From Virgibacillus sp. MSP4-1 (GTDB lineage Bacteria; Bacillota; Bacilli; Bacillales; Alkalibacillaceae), in the NCBI RefSeq assembly GCF_010092505.1, contig NZ_CP048021.1, positions 1,178,001 through 1,242,000 of the forward strand: DNA of 64,000 bases, given 5' to 3'. Below, in pieces: positions 35,778 to 45,225 of this stretch. A program made the translations under genes and the position numbers. The notes under the pieces are model-generated. The model made no database searches. It was not told the origin of the DNA and was given only the letters and a program-made list of their open reading frames with translations. How positions within the stretch are numbered: position 1 is the stretch's first letter; the number at the start of each line of letters is the position of its first letter.

Positions 35778-36542
35778 TTATTCAGAACCTAAACCAGCAA
35801 TAAATTCAGATAATTGCTGCAGCTCTTTATCAGAACCTTTAAATTGGTCGGCTGGCATGGATCCTGTACCATTTACGGCAATATCCTGAATTTCCTCAGG
35901 AGAAAGACCAGTTCCAATTAAAGGCGGTCCACTGGCTCCTTCTAAATTTTCACCGTGACAGGACATACAGCTTTGACTGGAGTAGACCTGATAGCCTGCA
36001 CTTTCTTTATCAATCTCGACATCTTCTACAATTTTGTTTTTCTCAGCACGTGCTTCCCAATCAACATGACTGGCTGCTTCCCATGTCAGATAAAAAACAG
36101 CAGCCATAGATATTAGCATGAGACTTGTTGCAATCGGTCGTCTTGTTGGTCTGCGTTCAGGGCCCCGATCCAGAAATGGAGCAAGGAAAAGTGCACCAAA
36201 CGCAAGTCCCGGAATAATGACTGTCCCAACGACAACAAAGTCACCACTGGCAAACGGATACTTCAATAGCTGGTATAAAAATAAGAAATACCAGTCAGGT
36301 AACGGAATATATCCCGGAGTTGTAGGGTCCGCCATGGTTTCAAGCGGAGCAGGTGCAGCAACTGTAAGACATAAAAATCCAACGAGGAATACAGCCCCAG
36401 CAAGCCATTCCTTCAACAGGAAGTTTGGCCAAAACGGTTCCGTACGACCAGGATATTCAGAATAATCTTTTGGAATGTGGCGATCATCATTTTCACGAAC
36501 ACGAGAATCGCCAACAAATTTCATTCCCTTTCCTCTATGCAC
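35778..36542 (-). CDS. qcrC: Menaquinol:cytochrome c reductase, cytochrome b/c subunit
   Basis: A 254-residue fusion of the C-terminal half of cytochrome b (three membrane helices, about 45-62, 102-122 and 140-155, with LPDWYFLFLYQLLKYPFAS) and an extracytoplasmic cytochrome c domain. The heme c site is Cys192-Met-Ser-Cys195-His196, with an axial Met in GSMPADQF. The start MHRGKGMKFVGDSR is nearly identical to B. subtilis QcrC. Together with QcrA and QcrB it passes electrons from menaquinol to cytochrome c and terminal oxidases. Confidence 0.97.
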   Translation of the reverse strand: MHRGKGMKFVGDSRVRENDDRHIPKDYSEYPGRTEPFWPNFLLKEWLAGAVFLVGFLCLTVAAPAPLETMADPTTPGYIPLPDWYFLFLYQLLKYPFASGDFVVVGTVIIPGLAFGALFLAPFLDRGPERRPTRRPIATSLMLISMAAVFYLTWEAASHVDWEARAEKNKIVEDVEIDKESAGYQVYSSQSCMSCHGENLEGASGPPLIGTGLSPEEIQDIAVNGTGSMPADQFKGSDKELQQLSEFIAGLGSE

Positions 36543-36574
36543 CGGAAATCCCTCCTTCTTCTTTCAATTGATTC

Positions 36575-37249
36575 TTACAATGGTCCGGAAATCCCTTGAC
36601 GACGAATCATAATAAAGTGGATCGCCATTAGTACAAATAATGCAGCAGGAAGGAAGAAGACGTGAATAGCAAAGAACCTTGTAAGCGTCTGTGCCCCCAC
36701 AATTTCAGGGTCACCTGCCAGTAATATCTTTAAGTCCTCTCCAATAAATGGTACACTTTCTGCTATTTGCAAAGTAACCTCCGTTGCGAATAACGCTTTG
36801 TTATCCCAAGGCAATAAATATCCAGTTAATCCAAGTGCTAACATAACAAAGAATAATAGAACTCCTACTATCCAGTTCAATTCACGTGGTTTTTTATATG
36901 CACCCTGGAAGAATACGCGTAAAGTATGTAGAAAGAGCATAACGATGACAACGCTGGCGCCCCAGTGATGCATTCCGCGAACAATTTGTCCATGTGCAAC
37001 TTCCTGTTGTAAATAAAAAACTGAATTCCAGGCATTCTCTATATCAGGTACGTAATACATGGTTAAAAACATTCCGGATAATATCTGTATCACTGTAACG
37101 AAGAATGTTAAACCACCAAAACAATACACAAATGCAGAGAAATGATGAGCAGGGTTTACATGCTCTGGAACTTCATGGTCCGCAATATCACGCCAAATAG
37201 GTGTTATGTCAACACGCTCGTCGATCCAGTCATAAATCTTTTGCAGCAT
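36575..37249 (-). CDS. qcrB: Menaquinol:cytochrome c reductase, cytochrome b subunit
   Basis: A 224-residue b6-type cytochrome with four membrane helices. Heme-ligating histidines occur in VRGMHHWGASVV and FLHTLRVFF (helix 2) and in RFFAIHVFFLPA and MAIHFIMIRRQG (helix 4). Cys43 (VYCFGG) is the residue that binds the extra covalent heme in Bacillus. Split from QcrC in the usual b6f-like way. It follows qcrA after three bases. Confidence 0.97.
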   Translation of the reverse strand: MLQKIYDWIDERVDITPIWRDIADHEVPEHVNPAHHFSAFVYCFGGLTFFVTVIQILSGMFLTMYYVPDIENAWNSVFYLQQEVAHGQIVRGMHHWGASVVIVMLFLHTLRVFFQGAYKKPRELNWIVGVLLFFVMLALGLTGYLLPWDNKALFATEVTLQIAESVPFIGEDLKILLAGDPEIVGAQTLTRFFAIHVFFLPAALFVLMAIHFIMIRRQGISGPL

Positions 37250-37252
37250 GTA

Positions 37253-37768
37253 TTACGCCTCCTCTCTTGGTATGGCTTTACCCAGATAAAGAATTCCATT
37301 TTGAATTTTGTGCTCATAAACACTTAAAGGTGCTGTTGGTGGTGTGTTTGGAACATTCACACCGTCTTTTGTGTACAGACCATCATGACATGGGCAATAA
37401 AAATGTTGAGGATAGTCGTCATTTGTGTTCCATCCTACAATACAGCCCAAATGGGTACAAGTCGGGTCAAAAGCTACTATACTGCCATCTTCCTTTTTGT
37501 AAACAAAGGCGGTTTTTTCGACAGTTGATTCATACCATGCATCAACCTGGTCAATTTTGAATGTGACTTTTTGTGGTTCAGTGGTAATATCCTCTACAGC
37601 AATATCAGCAGAAACAAATTCTCCTTCTGCTTCCGGCTGCAGAACAGGATCTATAGCAAATCGAACCATTGGAGCCAGCATTCCAGCAGCCATAAATCCA
37701 CCAACACCTGTTAGTGTATAGTTTAAAAACTGCCGACGGGAAACTTGATTTTTCTTGTCTTCGCTCAT
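37253..37768 (-). CDS. qcrA: Menaquinol:cytochrome c reductase, Rieske iron-sulfur subunit
   Basis: A 171-residue Rieske protein. The N-terminal twin-arginine motif VSRRQFLNYT (9-18) and anchor helix show Tat export. The [2Fe-2S] cluster ligands are Cys104 and His106 (CTHLGC) and Cys125 and His128 (CPCH), with disulfide Cys109 and Cys127. Residues after 141 contain VNVPNTPPTAPL, the proline loop. First gene of qcrABC. Confidence 0.97.
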   Translation of the reverse strand: MSEDKKNQVSRRQFLNYTLTGVGGFMAAGMLAPMVRFAIDPVLQPEAEGEFVSADIAVEDITTEPQKVTFKIDQVDAWYESTVEKTAFVYKKEDGSIVAFDPTCTHLGCIVGWNTNDDYPQHFYCPCHDGLYTKDGVNVPNTPPTAPLSVYEHKIQNGILYLGKAIPREEA

Positions 37769-37846
37769 TTTTGTTTTTCCCCCCTCTTCTCATGTATTTC
37801 AACGATTAAGGTCGTAAAATTTATACATGTTTACTAGGACATTACA

Positions 37847-37875
37847 ATGATAGCGCAATCTGGAAATCTGGTCAA
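37847..37875 (-). promoter_or_regulatory. SigA promoter of qcrABC
   Basis: On the minus strand TTGACC (37870-37875), 17-bp spacer and TATCAT (37847-37852), 79 bp before the qcrA start. In B. subtilis this operon is repressed by AbrB and raised by Spo0A; no such site is asserted here. Confidence 0.7.
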
Positions 37876-37942
37876 TCCTATTCATCATTTTGTACAATAT
37901 TGTTCAAAAATAATTTTGAATATTATTAATTTCAGATCGCCT

Positions 37943-38410
37943 TTATTCTGACCAATAAGACTTTATCAAATCCGTAACCTGTTCCAATTGATCCAGCATA
38001 AGTTTCCGGGTTTCTTCATTGTTCAGGTCACCCTCTTTCATGACTGGTACCCACAGCAAGTGTCCCTCTAAACCTTTTTCGTATTTTTTCCACCTGGAAT
38101 CAAATGTTAACCAGAAAACATACTTAAATGGCTGCTTGCTAATTTCCTCATAAAATAAATTTAACCGTTCTCTTTCCTGTTCCAGAGATGAAGACTTAAT
38201 ATAAGAATAAGACGGAAGACGAAAAATCCGTCCCTTATATTCCTTTTCCAATCGATCTGAAAATAATTCCATCACTTCATTCTGATACGACAAAGTTGCA
38301 AGCTCCTCATCTGAACGATCCAAAGAAAACGGAACCAAAGGGATGATTGCTGTATCAATATACTCTTTGGACTGTACATATTGCTGGATATCCTGCTTCT
38401 TCCATTTCAT
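37943..38410 (-). CDS. ypiF: YpiF family protein (DUF2487)
   Basis: A 155-residue cytosolic protein beginning MKWKKQDIQQYVQSKEYIDT and matching B. subtilis YpiF, of unknown function. Conserved segments include IIPLVPFSLD, FSDRLEKEYKGRIFRLPSYSY and LLWVPVM. The start is set by AGGAG eight bases ahead; an in-frame GTG three codons earlier overlaps that ribosome site. It lies between ypiB and qcrA as in B. subtilis. Confidence 0.85.
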   Translation of the reverse strand: MKWKKQDIQQYVQSKEYIDTAIIPLVPFSLDRSDEELATLSYQNEVMELFSDRLEKEYKGRIFRLPSYSYIKSSSLEQERERLNLFYEEISKQPFKYVFWLTFDSRWKKYEKGLEGHLLWVPVMKEGDLNNEETRKLMLDQLEQVTDLIKSYWSE

Positions 38411-38502
38411 CCCACACACTCCTATATATTTATTTTCTACTACATTTTACTAAAACTATTCATAAAGATAAACTTTTTTATAAGAAAAGCGGAGGCGACA
38501 CT

Positions 38503-38531
38503 AAAAAAAGACTACCCATAATAGGATAGTC
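38503..38531 (-). terminator. Terminator of ypiB
   Basis: On the minus strand GACTATCC...GGGTAGTC (arms 38524-38531 and 38510-38517, one G-U pair) is followed by seven U, 18 bp after the ypiB stop. Confidence 0.85.
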
Positions 38532-38548
38532 CCTTCAATAGAGTGTAT

Positions 38549-39100
38549 TCACTGAATACAGGTTTCGTCTGAAAGCTGATGCAGCTGTTTAATCAGGTAA
38601 TGAAATCTCTCTTTATCTCCTTCATCCAGTGCCTGATCAATTTCTTCCTGTATTTTTTTTAATTGAAATTCATAAATCATATGATTCAACAAATTTTCTG
38701 CTTCCTGCTGGTCTTTTTCTGTAATGAAATAATCTTCTGGTAAATAAGGGTTTTCTTCCCGTACACCTGCATAACGAGAGCTTTGGTTTGCATTTTGAAA
38801 ATTAAGCTGGATATAGATAGTTTCATGATCATTTAACCGGATATCATGGAACGATTTTTCAGGATCGGATGTCATGACTTGTTCTTTATAAAAGCGAAAC
38901 GGAGGATCATCAACACACTTCGTTGATATAACCACACCTTTAGGGCATAGTCTTGCTTCATCAACAAAATGAACATTTTTGAGAACCCGTTCGTGGTTCA
39001 TCAGATAATTCAATATCCATACACTTTCTCTTCGTTTTAATTGAAAATTATTTAAAAACCAGTTAATAAATCTCTTTTTTTGAAGAACAGATACAGTCAT
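38549..39100 (-). CDS. ypiB: YpiB family protein (UPF0302)
   Basis: A 183-residue cytosolic protein of the UPF0302/YpiB family, paired with ReoM-like biology in name only; no function is established. It has an N-terminal [20 protein letters not shown] block, a central [10 protein letters not shown] segment, and a C-terminal YpiB helical domain (about 135-180) that ends in a helix-turn of acidic residues. Downstream of ypiA, with its own terminator. Confidence 0.87.
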   Translation of the reverse strand: MTVSVLQKKRFINWFLNNFQLKRRESVWILNYLMNHERVLKNVHFVDEARLCPKGVVISTKCVDDPPFRFYKEQVMTSDPEKSFHDIRLNDHETIYIQLNFQNANQSSRYAGVREENPYLPEDYFITEKDQQEAENLLNHMIYEFQLKKIQEEIDQALDEGDKERFHYLIKQLHQLSDETCIQ

Positions 39101-39138
39101 GAACGAAAAACCCCTCCTTCCATTTCGGTCCGTCAGCT

Positions 39139-40392
39139 CTACTCGTTTAAACGGAGTAAAAATTCCTCCACATATGTGTCAGATGGTTCAATGGCTAAGT
39201 ATTTGTTTAGAACCTTCCTGGCTTCTTTCATCCTCCCTTCTTCTACTAACATATACCCATATTCCTTTAAGAAGTCTGCATCGTTTGTAAATGCATTATA
39301 TGCTTCCTGGTAGTTGTTTAATGCTAAATCATACTCTTCTAATTCATAATATGCCTTGGCTAATTCCCATTGATACAACGGGTCCAGCTCTTCCTCACGT
39401 TTTAAATTTTCTAATAAATCAGCGATATTGTCATGATCCTCCTGCTTTTTATAAAGTTCTACCAGTGCAACTACGGCTTCCTTATAGCCGGGGTCAATGG
39501 CAATAGCCTCCTGGAGATCCTTAAAAGCTTCATCAAGTTTACCTAATTGGTTCGCTATCTGACCTGAAAGGAAAAACAGTTCTTTATTCAGTCCTTCTTC
39601 TGTCAGTCCTTTCTTAGCTGTTTCATAGGCCTTTTCGAGCATTCCTTCCTGTTCATAAGCTTTAGCCAACAGGGAATATACCGAATGATAATAGGGATCG
39701 GCATCTAACAACTTTTCCCACATATTAATGGCAATGTCCATTCTTTCTGATCGATAAGCCGTAAAACCATATCTGAATAGAAATTCCGGGGAATCAGTCC
39801 CATCTGACATCTGGAAATATTCCAGACCTTTTTCCCAATTTCCGGCAAGTGCTAATGCTTCGGCTAACCGGTGTAAGACATTTACATCATTGAAAGTCGT
39901 GTCTTCTTTCAGAGCTTTTTCATAATGGGGAATGGATTTATTATAATCACCACTGGCAAATAATAATTCCCCTAAAGCAAAATCAATGACAGGTTCGTTT
40001 GGAAGAATTTGCTTAGCTTCTAACAGCTTTTGCTCCGCTACTTCATACAGACCCTGGGACTGATATAAATCAGCGAGTTCCAGTAAAGAGGGAATATAAT
40101 AGTCATCATCCTTATTAAATTGATTAAGCAGATCAATGGCCTTGTCATCCTGTTCTTTATCCACATAAATCTCAGCTAAATAGAGTTTAAGCTCCCCCTC
40201 CATTGGGTACTTATCCATTAACTGATGAAAAAGCTTTTCAGCCTGTTCCAGATGCCCCCACTGATGGTAGAGCAATCCTATATTAAACGTCTCATCATCA
40301 TTTGCTTCCGCTTCATATGATTGTAAAAGCTTTAAGCCTTTCTCTGTGTCTCCCTGTTCCACTTGTTGTCTTGCTTCTTCAATGATATGCAT
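39139..40392 (-). CDS. ypiA: YpiA, tetratricopeptide repeat protein
   Basis: A 417-residue soluble protein made almost wholly of about eleven TPR units, for example [31 protein letters not shown] and [14 protein letters not shown] arrays mediate protein binding; the partner of YpiA is unknown. There is no signal peptide. The final [12 protein letters not shown] lacks further domains. Location between aroA and ypiB is conserved, except that an extra gene separates it from aroA here. Confidence 0.9.
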   Translation of the reverse strand: MHIIEEARQQVEQGDTEKGLKLLQSYEAEANDDETFNIGLLYHQWGHLEQAEKLFHQLMDKYPMEGELKLYLAEIYVDKEQDDKAIDLLNQFNKDDDYYIPSLLELADLYQSQGLYEVAEQKLLEAKQILPNEPVIDFALGELLFASGDYNKSIPHYEKALKEDTTFNDVNVLHRLAEALALAGNWEKGLEYFQMSDGTDSPEFLFRYGFTAYRSERMDIAINMWEKLLDADPYYHSVYSLLAKAYEQEGMLEKAYETAKKGLTEEGLNKELFFLSGQIANQLGKLDEAFKDLQEAIAIDPGYKEAVVALVELYKKQEDHDNIADLLENLKREEELDPLYQWELAKAYYELEEYDLALNNYQEAYNAFTNDADFLKEYGYMLVEEGRMKEARKVLNKYLAIEPSDTYVEEFLLRLNE

Positions 40393-40408
40393 ATCCTGAA
40401 CCCTTCCT

Positions 40409-41314
40409 TTAAAATCCTTTGTTCCAAAATTGTGCTTTCAATGTATGATCGCAGAATTCACCGAATCCTTGTGTATCATAGATGGTTTGATTTAATTTTA
40501 CCACGTTGCCCCTGATAACCGAAATATAAGGAACCTGATCTTTTTGACAATAATGGTTCATTTGATTCGAGTTTACATACAAATTAAAGTCTGTATCATT
40601 ATATATTTTAATTTCGCCTTTTTTGTTGGAAATTCCTGTTTTTGAGAGGGTTTCTGCTGATAAAGGAGTATTGGAGATAACTTCGGGAAGTGTTTGAAAT
40701 CCAGACTCAGCCAATGCCTGAATCACCAAGTCCGATAGAGGGTGTTTAATGCATCCAATTGGAATATTCACCAGGGCCTGCATTTGATTTAACCATCCCC
40801 ACGGAATATGGGTTAAATCATGTATCTGGTTTGCATAAACAAGAATAAACGGGACTTTCTGAATGCCAAAATATCGTATCATTTCCGGCGTTAAATACTT
40901 TATATTCATTTTCGGAACAACCAGATAGTCAATCGCAATTCCTGATAATTCATCACAATAATGGTGATACCTTTCCTTCCAGTCTGCTTTTCTCCCTAAT
41001 TCTAGTGTGGAAATCAGTAGTGAAGCACCTTTGTATAAGTATCTGCGAACATAATGGTCCAGTAAAGACTTATGGTTCAATGGGAATTCTACATCAGCAT
41101 AAATTTTACCTGGACTCATTTTGAAAACATCTGCCTGAATTTTTCTCTGTGGAACCCAGTCAAGATAATGAGCAGGGAGAAAAACATCCTCCGTGAAAAC
41201 AATTTTCTTTCTTTTCCACACATCTTCCTGTTGAATCAGGATGTTTTCAAAATAAAAAGCCTTCACATTTTGCCACCCTTTCTGTATTGATACAAAATAT
41301 GAAGACTTTTTCAA
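40409..41314 (-). CDS. Unrecognised protein with amidohydrolase-like layout and no metal ligands
   Basis: A 301-residue soluble protein that I cannot assign to a named family. The ends suggest a shrunken amidohydrolase. KKIVFTEDVFLPAHYLDWVP resembles the N-terminal beta-sandwich, and FKMSPGKIYADVEFPLNHKS stands where PGFIDxHxH would be. The C-terminal LSKTGISNKKGEIKIYNDTD and ISVIRGNVVKLN resemble the closing strands (KGxIxxGxDADL, VxxGKxV). The HxH motif is absent, so a metal-dependent hydrolase activity is unlikely. It sits 16 bp from ypiA and 17 bp from aroA, inside the aromatic cluster. Fold reading is inference. Confidence 0.55.
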   Translation of the reverse strand: MKKSSYFVSIQKGWQNVKAFYFENILIQQEDVWKRKKIVFTEDVFLPAHYLDWVPQRKIQADVFKMSPGKIYADVEFPLNHKSLLDHYVRRYLYKGASLLISTLELGRKADWKERYHHYCDELSGIAIDYLVVPKMNIKYLTPEMIRYFGIQKVPFILVYANQIHDLTHIPWGWLNQMQALVNIPIGCIKHPLSDLVIQALAESGFQTLPEVISNTPLSAETLSKTGISNKKGEIKIYNDTDFNLYVNSNQMNHYCQKDQVPYISVIRGNVVKLNQTIYDTQGFGEFCDHTLKAQFWNKGF

Positions 41315-41331
41315 TTTTATACGACATTACA

Positions 41332-42627
41332 CTACAATGGACGACTCAAAGATTGCAAATCCTTAAAAAAATCCGGATAGGATATTCGGATACAGTCCGG
41401 ATCTTCAATTTCAACGGGTTCACTGGTTATAAGTGATGCAATCGCCTCCATCATGCCGATGCGATGATCTCCATAGGAGGATACTCTGCCACCTTTCAGG
41501 GGAGTACCCCCCCGGATGACCATACCATCTTCACGTTCAGAAATGGAAGCTCCAAACTTCTTTAAAACCTGAACAATCGTTTTGATTCGATCTGTTTCTT
41601 TAAAGCGTAATTCACTGGCATCCTTAATCACGGTTTCTCCGTCCGCCTGTGTTGCCAGCAATGCGAGCAGAGGGATTTCATCAATCACTTTTGGAATCAT
41701 GTCCCCGGAAATCACTGTTTCCCTGAGGCTTCCTGATGTAACATAAATGTTTCCTACAGGTTCATCACCGATATGCTTCGTTGTTTCAACCTGTATATTT
41801 GCCCCCATTTTTTTAACCACATCAAGAATTCCGGTTCTTGTTGGGTTTAGACCGACATCTTTAATCGTAATCTCGCTCTGATTTGCTAAAATACCACCAG
41901 CTATAAAGAAGCTTGCGGAAGATATATCTCCGGGGATGGATAATTCTGTTCCCTTGAGCTTCTGATGGCCCATGACAGAAATCGCTGATCCGGAACGATC
42001 CATTTTACCCCCAAAAGCAGTAATCATCCGTTCCGTGTGATCTCTGGTCGGCACAGGTTCTGTAACAGTTGTCGTTCCATTAGCAAATAACCCCGCAATC
42101 AGAATCGCTGACTTAACCTGTGCACTATGAACAGGCAATGTATAATCAATGGGGCTGAGCTGACCTCCACGGATACTCATCGGTAATAGCTTCCCGTCAC
42201 AGCGGCCATCTGATTGGGCTCCCATTTGGTGTAAAGGAACGGTTACTCGGTCCATCGGCCGTTTGGAAAGAGAATGATCCCCTGTTAAGACTGTGTGAAA
42301 AGGCTGACCTGCCAAAACACCAAGCAAGAGTCGGGCTGTAGTGCCCGAATTCCCCAAATGGACAGGTTCAGCAGGTTCTGAAAAATACTCCGCTCCATTG
42401 CTTTTAATGGTGACCGTTTGTTCGTCCAGCCCCACACAAACTCCCATTTTTTGGAACGCTCCAATTGTAGAGAGACAGTCTTCTCCTGATAAAAAATCAT
42501 GAATAATCGTTGTACCACTGGCCAACGCCCCAAATATAACTGCTCGATGGGACATTGATTTATCCCCTGGTACTTGAACATTCCCTCTTAAAGCATTATT
42601 TTTCAGATGAATGGTTTTCTGCATCAT
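41332..42627 (-). CDS. aroA: 5-enolpyruvylshikimate-3-phosphate synthase
   Basis: A 431-residue enzyme (named AroE in B. subtilis) that joins shikimate-3-phosphate and PEP. Motifs are PGDKSMSHRA (20-29), LGNSGTTARLL, RPMDRV, and the ELRFKETDRI block. The class can influence glyphosate sensitivity: the sequence around LGNSGTTARLLLGVLAGQPF resembles class II Gram-positive enzymes. Part of the tyrA-aroA pair, 18 bp apart. Confidence 0.97.
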   Translation of the reverse strand: MMQKTIHLKNNALRGNVQVPGDKSMSHRAVIFGALASGTTIIHDFLSGEDCLSTIGAFQKMGVCVGLDEQTVTIKSNGAEYFSEPAEPVHLGNSGTTARLLLGVLAGQPFHTVLTGDHSLSKRPMDRVTVPLHQMGAQSDGRCDGKLLPMSIRGGQLSPIDYTLPVHSAQVKSAILIAGLFANGTTTVTEPVPTRDHTERMITAFGGKMDRSGSAISVMGHQKLKGTELSIPGDISSASFFIAGGILANQSEITIKDVGLNPTRTGILDVVKKMGANIQVETTKHIGDEPVGNIYVTSGSLRETVISGDMIPKVIDEIPLLALLATQADGETVIKDASELRFKETDRIKTIVQVLKKFGASISEREDGMVIRGGTPLKGGRVSSYGDHRIGMMEAIASLITSEPVEIEDPDCIRISYPDFFKDLQSLSRPL

Positions 42628-42645
42628 ACCACACCTTTTTTATCT

Positions 42646-43746
42646 TTATTCATTTAGAGAAACTTCGTAGCCATTGTTCTCGAGTACTTTCATAGCTGTC
42701 CACTGCTCTTCTTCTGTTTGCAGAGTCAGCCTTAATACACCGGTCATATTTTCTCTGATTTCCAGGATATTAATGTTAATAATATTAACTTCATGTTCGG
42801 CCAGCTTTTTCATAACTTTATATAATTCTCCCGGACGGTCATACAAATCGACAAAAATATCATAAAAGTTCGGAAGTGCACCTTTTTTCTTTTTTGGTAA
42901 GCCATCACGATACGTTTTGGCCGAGTCGAGATATTGATGGACATCCTCATGTTTATTTGAAACAAGCAGTTCTTTAACATTTTTCATCTCATCAATCCAC
43001 TCTGACAGGAATTCCACCATTTCTCGTTTGTTTTGAAAGAGGATGTCTTCCCATAGCGCAGGATTGCTTGAAGCAATTCTTGTAATATCTCTAAATCCCC
43101 CGGCAGCCAATTTAGGGATAAAAGGATACTCATCCTGCCAATTTCTCGCCTGATGAACAAGTGAGGAAGCAATCAGATGCGGAAAGTGAGATACGATTCC
43201 TGTCATTTTGTCATGCTCTTTATCCGTTAGTTCAACAAAAATGCTCTTTGTGTATTTTAATAAATCCTTGAGTAATCGCACTTGCTCATCAAGACCCGGC
43301 TTGGACGGTGTTAAAATGTAGTAGGCATTTTCAAACAAATGGCTCTTGGCTGCTTCAATCCCGTGTTTATGAGAGCCTGCCATTGGATGTCCACCAATGA
43401 ATTTTATATTTGAAGATGATAACGATATCGCCGCTTCCATAACAGGTTTTTTTACGGAAGAAACATCTGTTACAATCTTCTCATTGTGAATATCCATCTC
43501 ATTGAGTTGCTTTATATATTCTATAGTAATTTGAATATGAGTACCCAAAATAATAATGTCTGCCTTTTGTACACCTTCTTCAAAGGAGGCAGCTGCTTCA
43601 TCAATAATATTATATTTCAGGGCATATTCGATTGTATCTGCGTTGGAATCCATACCAGCCATCCATGCTTCCGGAATATTTTTTTTAATATTTTTAGCCA
43701 GGGATGCCCCTATTAATCCCAGTCCTACTATAAAAACTCTGCTCAT
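42646..43746 (-). CDS. tyrA: Prephenate dehydrogenase with C-terminal ACT domain
   Basis: A 366-residue NAD-dependent enzyme that oxidatively decarboxylates prephenate to 4-hydroxyphenylpyruvate for tyrosine. It has the Rossmann GLGLIGAS (about 8-15), the GGHPMAGSHKHGIEAA block with catalytic His, and a C-terminal ACT domain (about 295-360, DRPGELYKVMKKLAEHEVNI) for feedback by tyrosine. I chose ATG 43746 with GAGG six bases ahead; a TTG four codons earlier touches the AAGGAG sequence. Confidence 0.95.
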   Translation of the reverse strand: MSRVFIVGLGLIGASLAKNIKKNIPEAWMAGMDSNADTIEYALKYNIIDEAAASFEEGVQKADIIILGTHIQITIEYIKQLNEMDIHNEKIVTDVSSVKKPVMEAAISLSSSNIKFIGGHPMAGSHKHGIEAAKSHLFENAYYILTPSKPGLDEQVRLLKDLLKYTKSIFVELTDKEHDKMTGIVSHFPHLIASSLVHQARNWQDEYPFIPKLAAGGFRDITRIASSNPALWEDILFQNKREMVEFLSEWIDEMKNVKELLVSNKHEDVHQYLDSAKTYRDGLPKKKKGALPNFYDIFVDLYDRPGELYKVMKKLAEHEVNIININILEIRENMTGVLRLTLQTEEEQWTAMKVLENNGYEVSLNE

Positions 43747-43764
43747 CTTTTTCCTCAACTCTCC

Positions 43765-44847
43765 TTACTGCAGGCATTCAGACAATGCATTAGTAAATTC
43801 TTTCATATCTTCTTTTCTTCCAATAGTCACGCGGATACTCTGTTCAATCCCCAGTAATTCCCCGGCACGAACAATAAAACCATAATCCAGTAATTGATTA
43901 GAAACTTCCAATCCGGATTTAGGTAGATGAATAAGAAGAAAATTCGTTTCTGAAGAATCATAGCTCAGGTGATGTTGTTCGCAAAAGTGTTCTACTTCAT
44001 CACGGACGTTTTGATTCAGCTGTCTGATTTCTCTAATATATGCCTGATCCTCAAGAGCATTAATGGCTGCAAACTGACCAATAGATGTGACATTAAATGG
44101 GCCTCGGATGGTATTTAAATGACGTATTATCTCCTCAGAACTAATCCCGTAGCCTACGCGAAAGCCCGCTAATCCATAAGCCTTCGAAAAGGTTCTTAAT
44201 ACAATCATATTTTTATAGTTTTCCAACAGGGATAAAGAATCCGGGTAATCTTCAGCTGAAACGTACTCATAATAAGCCTCATCAAGTACAACTAAAACAT
44301 GATCAGGGCAGCGGTCCAGAAAAGACTTCAGCAGTTTTTCGTTTATATAACAGCCGGTAGGATTATTCGGACTGCATAACCACACGATTCTTGTCTTGTC
44401 ATCAATCGCTTCCAGCATCTGTTCAAGCTGGTGATGACCATTCTTAACAGGAATTTCCCGCACCTCAGCCCCTTCAACCGCAGCATGATGCTTATATTGG
44501 GGGAAGGTGGGATGGGCCATGACTGTATTAGCACCTGTTTCAAGATAAGTACGGCACAGCATCTGAACAATTTCATCCGAGCCTGCACCAAAAATTATCT
44601 CATCCATATCCACATTGAGATGAGCCGAGACTCGTTCCCTCAGTTCTCTTGCATAACCATCAGGATAAAGGTGCAAATCTTCCCCGAAATCACTTAATTT
44701 TTCCAGAACGAACGGCGACGGACCATAAACATTTTCATTGGATGCCAGTTTAACAATTTTAGAAAGATGACGTTCTCTTTTAACTTCATTAATTGTCTTT
44801 CCCGGTTTGTATGGTGTTAATGACGGGATAATGTTTTTGGTCTTCAT
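43765..44847 (-). CDS. hisC: Histidinol-phosphate / aromatic aminotransferase
   Basis: A 360-residue PLP enzyme. In Bacillus this one protein serves histidine synthesis and the last transamination of phenylalanine and tyrosine, which explains its place beside tyrA. Visible sites: LASNENVYGPSP (35-46), SPNNPTGC (159-166), LDEAYYEYV (188-196), Schiff-base Lys222 (RTFSKAYGLAGFRVGYG), and the C-terminal RVTIG. It follows aroH directly by 15 bp. In B. subtilis the trpEDCFBA genes lie between these two. Confidence 0.96.
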   Translation of the reverse strand: MKTKNIIPSLTPYKPGKTINEVKRERHLSKIVKLASNENVYGPSPFVLEKLSDFGEDLHLYPDGYARELRERVSAHLNVDMDEIIFGAGSDEIVQMLCRTYLETGANTVMAHPTFPQYKHHAAVEGAEVREIPVKNGHHQLEQMLEAIDDKTRIVWLCSPNNPTGCYINEKLLKSFLDRCPDHVLVVLDEAYYEYVSAEDYPDSLSLLENYKNMIVLRTFSKAYGLAGFRVGYGISSEEIIRHLNTIRGPFNVTSIGQFAAINALEDQAYIREIRQLNQNVRDEVEHFCEQHHLSYDSSETNFLLIHLPKSGLEVSNQLLDYGFIVRAGELLGIEQSIRVTIGRKEDMKEFTNALSECLQ

Positions 44848-44862
44848 GATTGAAAGCCTCCT

Positions 44863-45225
44863 CTACTTAATTAAATCAGGGCGTAATTTTTTGGCATCAC
44901 CGTGATAAATATGCTGAATTTCTTTCTGATTTCGGTCGGTATGGGCTGTAACCATCACCCTAATACACTTTTCCAGAGCTTCAGGAACAGGGATTTCAGT
45001 CGTACACATAACAGGAACATAAGTCCAGCCATCGAGCATGCGCATCCCTTTAGCCGGAAATGCCGCATTTAAATCTGGTGTAACAGAAATGAATACGGAG
45101 ACTATATCTTCAGGCTGTATTTGATTTTTTTCGGCCACGTCCTTTAACAAATCCCTTGTAGTCTTATGTATTTCTTCTGCTTCATTTGCTTTTACCGTGG
45201 CTGCTCCTCGTATTCCTCTGATCAT
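44863..45225 (-). CDS. aroH: Chorismate mutase (AroH type)
   Basis: A 120-residue trimeric enzyme that rearranges chorismate to prephenate. It begins MIRGIRGAATVKANEAEEI with the active-site arginine, and later shows VTPDLNAAFPAKGMR, PVMCTTEIPVPEALEKCIRV (active-site Glu/Arg) and HIYHGDAKKLRPDL. Monofunctional, the Bacillus fold, not AroQ. The start overlaps the aroB stop (ATGA). Confidence 0.96.
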   Translation of the reverse strand: MIRGIRGAATVKANEAEEIHKTTRDLLKDVAEKNQIQPEDIVSVFISVTPDLNAAFPAKGMRMLDGWTYVPVMCTTEIPVPEALEKCIRVMVTAHTDRNQKEIQHIYHGDAKKLRPDLIK

